A stretch of 8,104 nt of DNA from Bacillota bacterium (GCA_023415145.1 JAEZLW010000193.1:1-8104), one strand, 5' to 3'; numbered from the stretch's first letter, positions 1 to 6,885 are shown. The notes: generated from the letters alone by a model not told the origin. Numbers and translations are program-made.

Positions 1-752
1 ATGAAAAAGGAACCGGTATCCCCCATAAAGACCATGGCGGGATAGCGGTTAAACCTTAAAAAGCCCATGCAGGCACCCGTCAGCGCCAGGGCAAAGATGC
101 CTATGTTGCGCAGGTTATCCCCATACATACTATAGCTGAACACGGCTACAGTGGGTAAAAGAAATACAGCCATCAGCCCCCAGGCCGCGCTGCCAATAAC
201 TGTTACGGTTGATAGCAAGCCGTCCATTCCGTCCTGCAGGTTGGCACTGTTGATCATAAAGATCACAACCACCGTCATCAAGGGGATATAGAACATGCCA
301 AGATCCCATTCCACGTTGAAGAAAGGCACCAGAATCTTGCTGCCAACCTGAGGATGGAAATAACAATATACGGAAAACCCAACCGCCAGTACTACCTGGC
401 CAAAGATCTTTTGCCAACCCGTCAAGCCAAGGCTGCGCTTTTTGACCACCTTGATGTAGTCATCAATAAAGCCGATAACCATACTTCCCAGGGAAAGACC
501 ACAGGCAGCCAGTGTGAAATCCCACAAACCATGCCACTGACCCTGATGCAGTAAAAGCGCTGCCAAAACAGCGGCAAACCCGATCAGCAATCCGCCCATG
601 GTCGGCGTGCCTTGCTTTACCTGATGGGTCTTGGGCCCCAACTCATAAATCGTCTGCCCGAACTTTAATTTGCGAAGCAATGGCAACACCCTGGGTCCAA
701 GAACCAATAGTAGCGCAAAGGCGGCAAGAAGCGCCAGGATCATCCTTTGCAT
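1..752 (-). CDS. mraY: MraY, phospho-MurNAc-pentapeptide transferase (partial, N-terminal 250 residues)
   Basis: MraY is a membrane enzyme that transfers phospho-MurNAc-pentapeptide from UDP to undecaprenyl phosphate, making lipid I. I translated the minus strand from the ATG at 752-750, which follows a strong GGAGGA ribosome site 4-5 nt upstream. The frame stays open for 250 codons to the window edge, so the C-terminus is missing. Recognisable motifs are the TIYELGPKTHQ..GTPTMGG loop (residues 34-54), the FIDDYIK aspartate pair (D97, D98), NLQDGMDGL (171-179) and PAMVFMGDTGS (238-248, D245). Hydrophobic stretches at about 4-24, 52-68, 80-97, 117-131, 151-168 and 182-200 fit the polytopic topology. 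The usual NLTDGLDGL motif here has Gln at position 173 where Thr is typical. It lies 36 bp behind murE, as in B. subtilis, and is surely the same transcript. Confidence 0.96.
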   Translation of the reverse strand, partial: MQRMILALLAAFALLLVLGPRVLPLLRKLKFGQTIYELGPKTHQVKQGTPTMGGLLIGFAAVLAALLLHQGQWHGLWDFTLAACGLSLGSMVIGFIDDYIKVVKKRSLGLTGWQKIFGQVVLAVGFSVYCYFHPQVGSKILVPFFNVEWDLGMFYIPLMTVVVIFMINSANLQDGMDGLLSTVTVIGSAAWGLMAVFLLPTVAVFSYSMYGDNLRNIGIFALALTGACMGFLRFNRYPAMVFMGDTGSFF

Positions 753-788
753 GCAATTCCTCCTCGTGTTTAAGCCTTTTGGCTGCAG

Positions 789-2249
789 TTACCTCCGCAT
801 TTCCTCCAAGAGCTCAGCCACCACTAATTTTTCATCAAAAGGCCGTTTGATACCCATTACTTCCTGATAAGTCTCATGGCCCTTGCCGGCCAGGACAATC
901 ACATCCCCATCCTGGCCAATCTCCAAGGCATGGCGGATGGCATCCCGCCGGTTCTCAATCACGGTGTACTTCCCGCCGGTGGGCTTGATGCCTTCCTCAA
1001 CAGAAGCCAGTATGGCATAAGGGTCTTCCGTTCTGGGATTGTCGCTGGTGAGTATGGTATAATCCGCCAGCCTGCCGCCGATTTCACCCATAATGGGCCG
1101 CTTGCCATGATCCCGGTCGCCGCCGCAGCCAAAGACGACGATGATCCGCTTCCTTACAAATTCCTTCACCGTGGTCAGAATGTTTTCCAGTGCATCAGGG
1201 GTGTGGGAATAGTCAAGAATCACCTTGTACGGCGTATTGGTGGGCAGCATCTCAATCCGGCCTGGCACACCCTTCACACTTTCCAGCCCCAGCTTGATGT
1301 CGTCTCCCGAGGCTCCAAGAATCATGGCCAGGGAAGCCGCGGCAATTGCGTTGTAGACATTGAACATCCCCGTCATTTTCAGGTTGATGGTGACGTTATG
1401 CGTATCACGCAGCTTCAGGTCAAAGCGCACACCATCCTCGCTGATTTCGATATCACGGGCATACAGGTCGGCCGAGGCGCAGATGCCATAGGTGATATAA
1501 GGAATTTTCAGGTCTTTGAGCATGTTGGGGGTGGTATCCTCATCCGCATTGAAGGAGGCGTTTAGCGTCATGCCGGACGTGAACAATTCCTTCTTGGCCT
1601 CAAAATATCGTTCCATGGTTTGGAAATAGTCCTGATGATCCTGGGATAGGTTCGTGTAGCACGCCGCCTCGAAAACGAGCCCGTCCAGCCGATGCATGTC
1701 CATGGCGTGGGCGGAAACCTCCATACTCACCACCTGCACTCCCGCATCCGCCATCTGCCGGAGCGTTGCCTGCAAATCGATGGGATCGGGGGTGGTCAGA
1801 TCGCTTTTTAATTTTTGATTTCCAATCATGTTGCCGGTGGTGCCGATGAGCCCGCAGGAATAGCCGGCCTGCTCCATGATGGCTTTCAACAGATAACTGG
1901 TGGTGGTTTTGCCCTTGGTACCGGTGACGCCTACTAATTTCATCTGTCTGGCAGGGTGGCCGTAAAATGCCGCCGCCATTCGCGCCATGGCCGCCCGGCC
2001 ATTTTTTACCAGCACCTGTGGCACAGAAACCTCTGGAAGGAAATGCTCCACCACCAGGCCCACACAGCCATTGGCAATCGCCTGAGGCGCAAACTTATGG
2101 GCGTCAAAGCGTGCCCCGGAAATGCAGAAGAACAGCCCCTTGTCCACCTTCTCCCGGCTGTTGGAGGTGATCTGGCCTATGTCCACCGTCATCTCGCCCC
2201 GGGTATCGAGCAAATAGGGCAAATCGGCAAGCAACGCTTCCAACCTCAT
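789..2249 (-). CDS. murE: MurE, UDP-MurNAc-tripeptide synthetase (meso-diaminopimelate-adding)
   Basis: MurE is the cytoplasmic ATP-dependent ligase that adds the third stem-peptide residue to UDP-MurNAc-L-Ala-D-Glu. The 486-residue length is normal. The N-terminal UDP-binding domain covers about 20-100. The central ATPase domain has the P-loop GTKGKTTT (110-117), LTTPDPIDL (151-159), MEVSAHAMD (176-184) and YFEAKK (215-220), whose K219 aligns with the carbamylated lysine of the family. The C-terminal domain has DYSHTPDALENIL (346-358), VFGCGGDRDHGKRPIMGEI (372-390), DNPRTEDP (403-410) and GKGHETYQ (455-462). DNPR is the family signature for meso-diaminopimelate, so an mDAP wall is inferred. 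The motif usually reading DHLDYH is DHQDYF here (204-209). The ATG is preceded by GGAGGG at good spacing. The gene begins 32 bp after the penicillin-binding protein gene. Confidence 0.97.
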   Translation of the reverse strand: MRLEALLADLPYLLDTRGEMTVDIGQITSNSREKVDKGLFFCISGARFDAHKFAPQAIANGCVGLVVEHFLPEVSVPQVLVKNGRAAMARMAAAFYGHPARQMKLVGVTGTKGKTTTSYLLKAIMEQAGYSCGLIGTTGNMIGNQKLKSDLTTPDPIDLQATLRQMADAGVQVVSMEVSAHAMDMHRLDGLVFEAACYTNLSQDHQDYFQTMERYFEAKKELFTSGMTLNASFNADEDTTPNMLKDLKIPYITYGICASADLYARDIEISEDGVRFDLKLRDTHNVTINLKMTGMFNVYNAIAAASLAMILGASGDDIKLGLESVKGVPGRIEMLPTNTPYKVILDYSHTPDALENILTTVKEFVRKRIIVVFGCGGDRDHGKRPIMGEIGGRLADYTILTSDNPRTEDPYAILASVEEGIKPTGGKYTVIENRRDAIRHALEIGQDGDVIVLAGKGHETYQEVMGIKRPFDEKLVVAELLEEMRR

Positions 2250-2281
2250 CTTGTGTCCCTCCGCTTACGCTTACTTATTCA

Positions 2282-4411
2282 TCATCCGCCTGGCATCTGA
2301 TATTGAACCGTCACCTTTGTCCCGGGGGCAACATACTCCCCTGCCGCAGGCGATTGGGAAACCGAAAGACCGCTGCCCTCAATCTCCATTTCCAACGACC
2401 GCATCCTGAGCAGTTTTCCGGCCTCCGCCATCGAGAGCCCATAGACATCCGGAACCCGAACCAGTTCCATGGGGGTCACCACTTCGCCCTGCTGCGTATA
2501 GAGCATCACCTGGCTGCCAATGGGCAGGGTGACGCCTGCCGCCGGCATCTGGCCGGTTATGGTATCCGACTGGCCGTCATCCACCGGGATCAGTTTCAAT
2601 TCCCCCAATGCTTTCTTGGCATCCCTGAGGGATTGCCCGTTTAGGTCAGGCACCGTCACCTCAGGCTTTGGCGTGGCGGATGGGTCCGATGGAGAAATCC
2701 CCAGGTACTTCAAAGTGTCGGCCATGACCTGTTTGGCAAAGGGAGCCGCCGTTGTTCCGCCATAATCCACCGGTACTTGCGCTTCATCCACCACCACCAG
2801 GATGGCAAAACGCGGATTATCCACAGGAGCGATCCCCAGGAAGGAGCCAATGTGCACATCCCTGACGATCTTGCCGTCCTTGTACACCTGGGCAGTTCCC
2901 GTTTTGCCGCCGATGCGGTAGCCCGTGATGGCGGCATTCCTGCCGCCCCCATGCGCTACCACGCCCTCCAACAGCTCCCGCATGGTTGCGGATGTCTCTG
3001 GGCTGATGGGGTTTGCCACCACCTGAGCACCGTTGCGCTGGAGCACTTCCCCATCCGGTGATAGAATCTCCGCCACCAGGTAGGGCTTCAATAACCTTCC
3101 GCCGTTTACCGCCGCACAGGCGGCGGTAATCAGTTGCAGCGGCGTTACCGCAATGCTCTGGCCAAAGCCGATACGGGCAACATCCACCGTTTTTACATAC
3201 CGGCTATTGATCAGTATGCCCGATGCTTCCCCAGGCAAGTCGATGCCTGTTGGCGTTCCCAGGCCAAATGCCTTCAGATACTTGTAGAAGGTGTCCTTGC
3301 CCATGCGCACCGCCAGCTCCACAAACACCGGGTTGCAGCTGTTTTGAAGAGCCTCCCGCATACTTTCCGCACCGTGGGGATTGCCCCAGCAGCGGATGGT
3401 ATCGCCGTCCACCGTAATCTTCCCCGAACAGTAAAACCTGTCCTCGGGATTGGTAACGCCGCTGTCCAATGCTGCGGAAGCGGTAACAATCTTGAAGGTG
3501 GAGCCGGGCTCATACACGTCGCTGATGATTTGAATGCGCATGAGCCCAGTAAGTATCTCAATGGCATCCCGGGGCGGGTTATTGGGATCGTAATCGGGCT
3601 TTGTGGTCATGGCCAGGATAGCGCCGGTCTTCACATCCATCACAATGGCGTGGACAGCCTTCGCGTTGTTTACCGCCAGGCATTCACGCATGGCTTTTTC
3701 GCAAAAGCCCTGGATGGTATTGTCGATGGTCAGCTTCAGGGTGTTCCCGGCCTGCGGCTCAATATAGGCCGTCTGCCCGTCGGGCAGCGTGCGCGCCCTG
3801 GCGTCCACTTCGTGAACAAAGGCGCCTGCACGGCCCTTGAGCAGCGTATCATACTGCTGCTCAAGCCCCGACTGCCCCACACTGTCCACATTGGTCAGCC
3901 CCAGCACCTGGGACAGAAAAGCGCCCTTGGGGTACCAGCGCATGGTATCCTCGTCAAAGCTGATCCCTTGGAGAACCTTGCTTTTTTGATTCTCCGGCTG
4001 CGCCATCATGCTTCGGATTTCATCTACGGTTTCACGGTTCACCTGCCGCTTCAAAATCACAGAGGCCTTTTTCTTGTCGCTAAGTTTGTTCAGTGCGTTC
4101 TCCCGGTTGATGTTCAAAAGCGGGCATAAAATGTCCAGCAACGCCTCCGGTTCCTTCACCAGCTGCGGGTTGGCGCAAACGATATAGGCTGTGGTGCTAA
4201 GCGTGATCGTCTGCCCCAGGCGGTCCACAATGCCGCCACGTCTCGCCGCAACGGCGCCGGACCGGGTCCATTGGCTTACCCCACGGGCAGTCAAGGATTC
4301 CGCCTGAAATATGGTGAGGCTGCCGATGCGCACGCCTACCGCCCCAAAGAGCAGCACAAAAACGCAAGTCAGCAGCAGAAGCCTCTTTCGGATCAGAAGC
4401 TCGGGATACAA
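2282..4411 (-). CDS. spoVD: Class B penicillin-binding protein with two PASTA domains (SpoVD / PbpB type transpeptidase)
   Basis: This is a septal-type D,D-transpeptidase that cross-links peptidoglycan outside the membrane. One transmembrane segment lies at about 11-31 after a short basic cytoplasmic tail. The PBP dimerisation domain follows, starting at RRGGIVDRLGQ (57-67). The transpeptidase domain has the catalytic SxxK motif STFK (304-307), the SxN motif SCN (358-360) and KTGT (503-506). Two PASTA domains lie at about 585-640 and 650-706. The start is TTG at 4411-4409, with an in-frame TGA just before it. A G-run sits 7 nt upstream, and an ATG seven bases upstream is out of frame. The symbol is tentative: position before murE and the cysteine pair C328/C341 favour SpoVD, while two PASTA domains also occur in vegetative PBP2B. 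Only one such gene is in this cluster, so it may serve division, sporulation or both. Confidence 0.93.
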   Translation of the reverse strand: MYPELLIRKRLLLLTCVFVLLFGAVGVRIGSLTIFQAESLTARGVSQWTRSGAVAARRGGIVDRLGQTITLSTTAYIVCANPQLVKEPEALLDILCPLLNINRENALNKLSDKKKASVILKRQVNRETVDEIRSMMAQPENQKSKVLQGISFDEDTMRWYPKGAFLSQVLGLTNVDSVGQSGLEQQYDTLLKGRAGAFVHEVDARARTLPDGQTAYIEPQAGNTLKLTIDNTIQGFCEKAMRECLAVNNAKAVHAIVMDVKTGAILAMTTKPDYDPNNPPRDAIEILTGLMRIQIISDVYEPGSTFKIVTASAALDSGVTNPEDRFYCSGKITVDGDTIRCWGNPHGAESMREALQNSCNPVFVELAVRMGKDTFYKYLKAFGLGTPTGIDLPGEASGILINSRYVKTVDVARIGFGQSIAVTPLQLITAACAAVNGGRLLKPYLVAEILSPDGEVLQRNGAQVVANPISPETSATMRELLEGVVAHGGGRNAAITGYRIGGKTGTAQVYKDGKIVRDVHIGSFLGIAPVDNPRFAILVVVDEAQVPVDYGGTTAAPFAKQVMADTLKYLGISPSDPSATPKPEVTVPDLNGQSLRDAKKALGELKLIPVDDGQSDTITGQMPAAGVTLPIGSQVMLYTQQGEVVTPMELVRVPDVYGLSMAEAGKLLRMRSLEMEIEGSGLSVSQSPAAGEYVAPGTKVTVQYQMPGG

Positions 4412-4453
4412 TACTCATCCCCCCGGTGGCTCCTAAAAAAAGCACACAATGCG

Positions 4454-5041
4454 CTAGTCCAGGAAACCAAATAATGCGGCATAGATGCCAGTGCGCGCCT
4501 GGGGGATGGCGGACTGGACGCCTTGGGTGTCTTTGCGCGTGACGGGAGCTGTTAAATAGACCACATCTGCGCCCTCGGCAGACACCATGCCAAGTTCGCG
4601 TGCTGCGGCATAGCAGATCTTTGCACCGTCCGCAACCTTATCCAACTGCATGGCCAGATCATGGTTGGCCTTCTGCCCATCCACAATCTGGGTACGCAGT
4701 GAATTGAGGCTTTTGGATTTTTCCGTCATCCTGCTGGTGTTCACCAAGGTGATGATTCCCAGCACAAACACGAAAAAGCCCACGATACACAGGGCCGTGG
4801 TAACTGAAAGCCCGCGCTGCACCGGGCGCTCATGGCGCGGTGCGGCCATAGCGTTAGCGCGCATCCTGGGAGCGCGCCGGACCGGGCGCCTTATAGGAAC
4901 AGGCATATCGTTTTCATCCAAATCGCCATAGGGAAGCAATACGTTGGGGCGCACAGTCATTCTGCATGCGCTGCCGCTTAATACACCTACCTGGGCATAC
5001 CTGCCCTTCCCAGCACGATTCATGCCGATGGCGCTTGTCAT
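4454..5041 (-). CDS. ftsL: FtsL/DivIC-like cell-division protein
   Basis: This is a bitopic septum protein, expected to bridge FtsB/DivIC and DivIB/FtsQ and to help activate the septal synthase. It is recognised by architecture and position rather than strong sequence identity, as is usual for this fast-evolving family. A proline- and arginine-rich cytoplasmic tail (1-78, with clusters such as RRPVRRAPRMRA at 51-62) is followed by one membrane helix (about 79-101). A predicted coiled coil comes next (about 103-137), then the typical AARELGMV segment (145-152) and a short tail. At 195 residues it is longer than a typical FtsL of about 120, mainly because of the cytoplasmic tail. The ATG at 5041 has a purine-rich GGGGGATAGG site upstream; ATGs at codons 7 and 28 have no better site. 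It follows mraZ by 36 bp, where rsmH would normally lie. The symbol is positional; DivIC/FtsB is the alternative. Confidence 0.8.
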   Translation of the reverse strand: MTSAIGMNRAGKGRYAQVGVLSGSACRMTVRPNVLLPYGDLDENDMPVPIRRPVRRAPRMRANAMAAPRHERPVQRGLSVTTALCIVGFFVFVLGIITLVNTSRMTEKSKSLNSLRTQIVDGQKANHDLAMQLDKVADGAKICYAAARELGMVSAEGADVVYLTAPVTRKDTQGVQSAIPQARTGIYAALFGFLD

Positions 5042-5062
5042 ACGTATCCTATCCCCCTCAGG

Positions 5063-5079
5063 AGCGGTTTAGAACCGCT
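5063..5079. repeat. Small perfect hairpin at the mraZ-ftsL junction
   Basis: AGCGGTT (5063-5069), loop TAG, and AACCGCT (5073-5079) form a perfect 7-bp inverted repeat. It overlaps the last bases of mraZ and its TAG stop and lies 21 nt before the ftsL-like start. No T-run follows on either strand, so it is not an intrinsic terminator. It could be an mRNA processing or stability element, or a trace of the rearrangement that left rsmH out of this position. Confidence 0.55.
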
Positions 5080-5638
5080 AGACCTCCAGGCCTCCCATAA
5101 ACTCCAGAATGTCGTCCTCGTTCTCCTTGTAGTAGCGCTCCTCTTCCACAGCCTTTTCGCTTGTTATGATGCGGATGTGGTCCTGTACGCCTGTGATTTC
5201 TACATCCCTGGCATCGCCCAGCATTTCCTGGCGCAGTTTGGCCGGTAGCAAAAGCCGCCCCTGGTTGTCGCTGTCCACTTTGGGATAACTGAACTTGAAG
5301 AAGCGGTTCAGGTACATCTGCACCTTGGGCTTATTGCCGTGGACCCGCCTGATTTCCGACAGTTCTTTGAGCAGCGATTCCCAGGTGCGCCGCGGGTAAA
5401 GGGCGATTGCTTTTTGATCCCTGGTGGGTCCGATGGTGAACTGTTTCCCAAGGCTGTCCCGATAGTCGGAAGGGATGATGATGCGGCCTTTACCGTCTAT
5501 GGCGTGGTCATAAGAGCCGAAAAAGGCGTCTTCAGGCGCATCGGAAGCCAATTCGCCGGTGTTCACCGGCATATTTTCCACTTCCGGCTGCGACGATTCC
5601 GCCTTGCCGGTTTGTATGCCTTTTTCCTCGTCCGCCAC
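5078..5638 (-). CDS. mraZ: MraZ, dcw-operon transcriptional regulator
   Basis: MraZ is a DNA-binding protein of the SpoVT/AbrB fold that regulates its own operon. Two half-repeats are clear: FFGSYDHAIDGKGRIIIPSD and, later, DSDNQGRLLLPAKLR, each with the DxxGR motif of the family. I place the start at GTG (5638-5636), giving 186 residues, because a strong GGGGAGG lies 7 nt upstream. The frame also stays open to an ATG at 5743, but that codon lies upstream of the promoter hexamers. Normal MraZ is about 143 residues and begins close to the FFG motif. Here about 38 mostly polar, low-complexity residues precede it. An ATG at 5572 would shorten this extension but has a weaker ribosome site. The gene heads the cluster and is the likely ligand of the TGGT box ladder just upstream. 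Confidence 0.93.
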   Translation of the reverse strand: MADEEKGIQTGKAESSQPEVENMPVNTGELASDAPEDAFFGSYDHAIDGKGRIIIPSDYRDSLGKQFTIGPTRDQKAIALYPRRTWESLLKELSEIRRVHGNKPKVQMYLNRFFKFSYPKVDSDNQGRLLLPAKLRQEMLGDARDVEITGVQDHIRIITSEKAVEEERYYKENEDDILEFMGGLEV

Positions 5639-5656
5639 ATTTCCACCTCCCCGCCC

Positions 5657-5712
5657 ACCACTTGACACCACTTTTAGGGATGTGCAACCATTATGCACCA
5701 CATTTTGGACCA
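5657..5712 (-). promoter_or_regulatory. MraZ-box ladder (TGGT repeats) overlapping the mraZ promoter
   Basis: Read on the minus strand, TGGT occurs at 5700-5697, 5690-5687, 5670-5667 and 5660-5657, all on an exact 10-nt register. The slot at 5680-5677 holds TCCC instead. A fifth TGGT at 5712-5709 is two bases out of register. Known MraZ operators are short direct repeats (TGGGN in proteobacteria, AAAGTG-type in mollicutes) spaced about one helical turn apart upstream of mraZ. The boxes here cover the promoter spacer, the edge of the -10 and the leader, so binding would be expected to repress. Assignment to MraZ is inference from position and spacing. Confidence 0.65.
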
Positions 5713-5718
5713 CGTCAA
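5690..5718 (-). promoter_or_regulatory. Sigma-A-type promoter of the mraZ operon
   Basis: On the minus strand a -35 hexamer TTGACG (5718-5713) is separated by exactly 17 nt from a -10 hexamer CATAAT (5695-5690). Each matches the consensus in five of six positions. Transcription would begin near 5683, leaving a leader of about 45 nt before the GTG start of mraZ. The promoter lies downstream of an intrinsic terminator, fitting an independent operon start. Confidence 0.75.
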
Positions 5719-5961
5719 TTCCTGTCAGTAATATTTTTTTCAAAGCGATTTTAACTTAATTGTAATAAATGGCTATCTTTTGAGAAATTATGTTCGCATT
5801 TGTACTGGAAAAAGCACAAAAAAAGCACCCTATCAAAGATCGGGTGCAATGAAATACAGGATTTTCTACAAGATAGATGATTTTTTGTGAAAAATAAATG
5901 AAAATTGTCCGTAAATTCTCTTACAAAGATCGCGAAAAGATTAATTTTCCAGATATAGCCT
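5719..5961. other. AT-rich intergenic stretch between the metallophosphoesterase gene and the mraZ promoter
   Basis: This AT-rich stretch contains one intrinsic terminator (5818-5847). I see no RNA gene and no convincing coding frame in it. The nine-base string CAAAGATCG appears twice (5834-5842 and 5924-5932), once inside the terminator stem-loop. I treat this as coincidence. Confidence 0.5.
5818..5847 (-). terminator. Intrinsic terminator downstream of the metallophosphoesterase gene
   Basis: On the minus strand, GCACCC (5847-5842) pairs with GGGTGC (5830-5825). The stem is extended inward by ATC/GAT after one mismatch, closing on a TTT loop, and is followed directly by seven T residues (5824-5818). 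It lies about 115 nt after the metallophosphoesterase stop codon and upstream of the mraZ promoter, so it should end transcription coming from the preceding gene. The plus-strand reading lacks a T-run. Confidence 0.85.
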
Positions 5962-6675
5962 TTAACCCATATTGGCCGCTGTTTCTGTGAGGTTCAGAAG
6001 CTTAAAGCCCAACCCATCGCAAGAAACAAGGTGGCAGCGGATATTGCGCCACTTTCCCGAGTAACCTCCACGCAGTCCGGGGCCATGCAGGTGGCCATAG
6101 ACCACATCCTCAACCCCGTACTTCTCCATCAGGTCCGTAAAACCGGAAGGTTCTTTCTGTTCATTGAATGGCGGGAAATGCAGCATCGCCAGTTTTTGAA
6201 GACCCGGCCCTTTTTTTTGGGCATCCTGAAGCGACATCTCAAAGCGCATCAGCTCCCGCTGATAAATGCGCGAGTCTTCCAGGTCAAGACCCGCTTCGCC
6301 AGGCAATACCCATCCACGGGTGCCACAGATTACATGATCGCCCATCACCAGCGCATCGTTTTGCAGGGCGTGCATGCCTTTGGGGAGTGCAGCCCGTAGC
6401 CTTGTAATGGTTCCCCACCAATAGTCGTGGTTACCCCGCAGCAGTACTTTATTTCCAGGCAGCGCACCGATGCCAATAAGGTCCGGCAAAGCTTCGTCCA
6501 AACGCATGGCCCAACTGATATCGCCGGGCAGCAGCACCAGGTCTGAGGGCTCAACCCGCCGCCGCCAGTCGGCCGCAATCTTCTCAAAATGATTTTCCCA
6601 GTGGCTTCCGAATACATCCATGGGCTTTGTTTCCCCGCCGGGTAGATGCAGATCACCAATGGCAAATATGGTCAT
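5962..6675 (-). CDS. Calcineurin-like metallophosphoesterase
   Basis: This is a 237-residue single-domain phosphoesterase of the calcineurin-like superfamily, with a dinuclear metal centre. The metal-binding motifs are in canonical order: GDLH (7-10, D8 and H10), PGDIS (50-54, D52), GNHDYWW (81-87, N82 and H83), LHFPP (165-169, H166) and GHLHG (194-198, H195 and H197). The start MTIFAIGDLHL and the segments KPMDVFG and ICGTRGW are typical of an uncharacterised clostridial family; the substrate is unknown. The frame runs 72 codons further upstream, but that part crosses a long inverted repeat and looks non-coding. The ATG at 6675 has GAGG just before it and matches where this fold begins. No signal peptide or membrane segment is visible, so it should be cytoplasmic. 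An intrinsic terminator follows. Confidence 0.9.
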   Translation of the reverse strand: MTIFAIGDLHLPGGETKPMDVFGSHWENHFEKIAADWRRRVEPSDLVLLPGDISWAMRLDEALPDLIGIGALPGNKVLLRGNHDYWWGTITRLRAALPKGMHALQNDALVMGDHVICGTRGWVLPGEAGLDLEDSRIYQRELMRFEMSLQDAQKKGPGLQKLAMLHFPPFNEQKEPSGFTDLMEKYGVEDVVYGHLHGPGLRGGYSGKWRNIRCHLVSCDGLGFKLLNLTETAANMG

Positions 6676-6688
6676 GCTTCCTCGCTTT

Positions 6689-6718
6689 TCGAAAAAAGAT
6701 ATCCTGTCCTTTTTTCGA
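6689..6718. repeat. Perfect 10-bp inverted repeat before the metallophosphoesterase gene
   Basis: TCGAAAAAAG (6689-6698) and CTTTTTTCGA (6709-6718) are exact reverse complements around a 10-nt spacer. The element ends six bases before the GAGG ribosome site of the metallophosphoesterase gene, so in that mRNA it would form a 5'-leader hairpin. It could be an operator, a leader structure or a weak terminator; the sequence does not decide. Confidence 0.6.
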
Positions 6719-6726
6719 GCTTTGCA

Positions 6727-6801
6727 CGATTTTCTTGTATGCCCTGCGAACCGGTCCCACATAACGTGAACCAGTTCGCAGGGCATACAGCCAGAAAATC
6801 G
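6727..6801. repeat. Long interrupted inverted repeat
   Basis: The left arm (6727-6755) and right arm (6770-6801) pair over 29 positions: 20 bp with a single mismatch next to a 14-nt loop, then a three-base bulge (6790-6792), then 9 bp perfect (CGATTTTCT with AGAAAATCG). Arm cores read TATGCCCTGCGAAC and GTTCGCAGGGCATA. No T-run follows on either strand, so it is not a standard intrinsic terminator. A structured-RNA element, a MITE or a dispersed palindrome are all possible. Confidence 0.8.
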
Positions 6802-6885
6802 CGAAAGGAGTGTTTGCTTCGCAAACCTCGCCCAGCCGACCAAGCCGGCTGAGACGATTTCAAACGAGAGCGCTGTGGTCCGCAA

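Noticed and set aside
753..788. Absence of murF between murE and mraY
   Set aside because: B. subtilis and many Firmicutes have murE directly followed by mraY, with murF elsewhere, so this is ordinary.
3134..4129. Long plus-strand open frame of 331 codons
   Set aside because: It is antisense to the PBP gene, whose motifs are unambiguous. It has no recognisable domain and arises from codon bias.
5639..5743. Upstream ATG at 5743 as the mraZ start (221 residues)
   Set aside because: It lies upstream of the -35 and -10 hexamers and lacks a ribosome site; the GTG at 5638 has a strong one.
6727..6801. Long inverted repeat as an intrinsic terminator
   Set aside because: Neither strand has a T-run after the stem.
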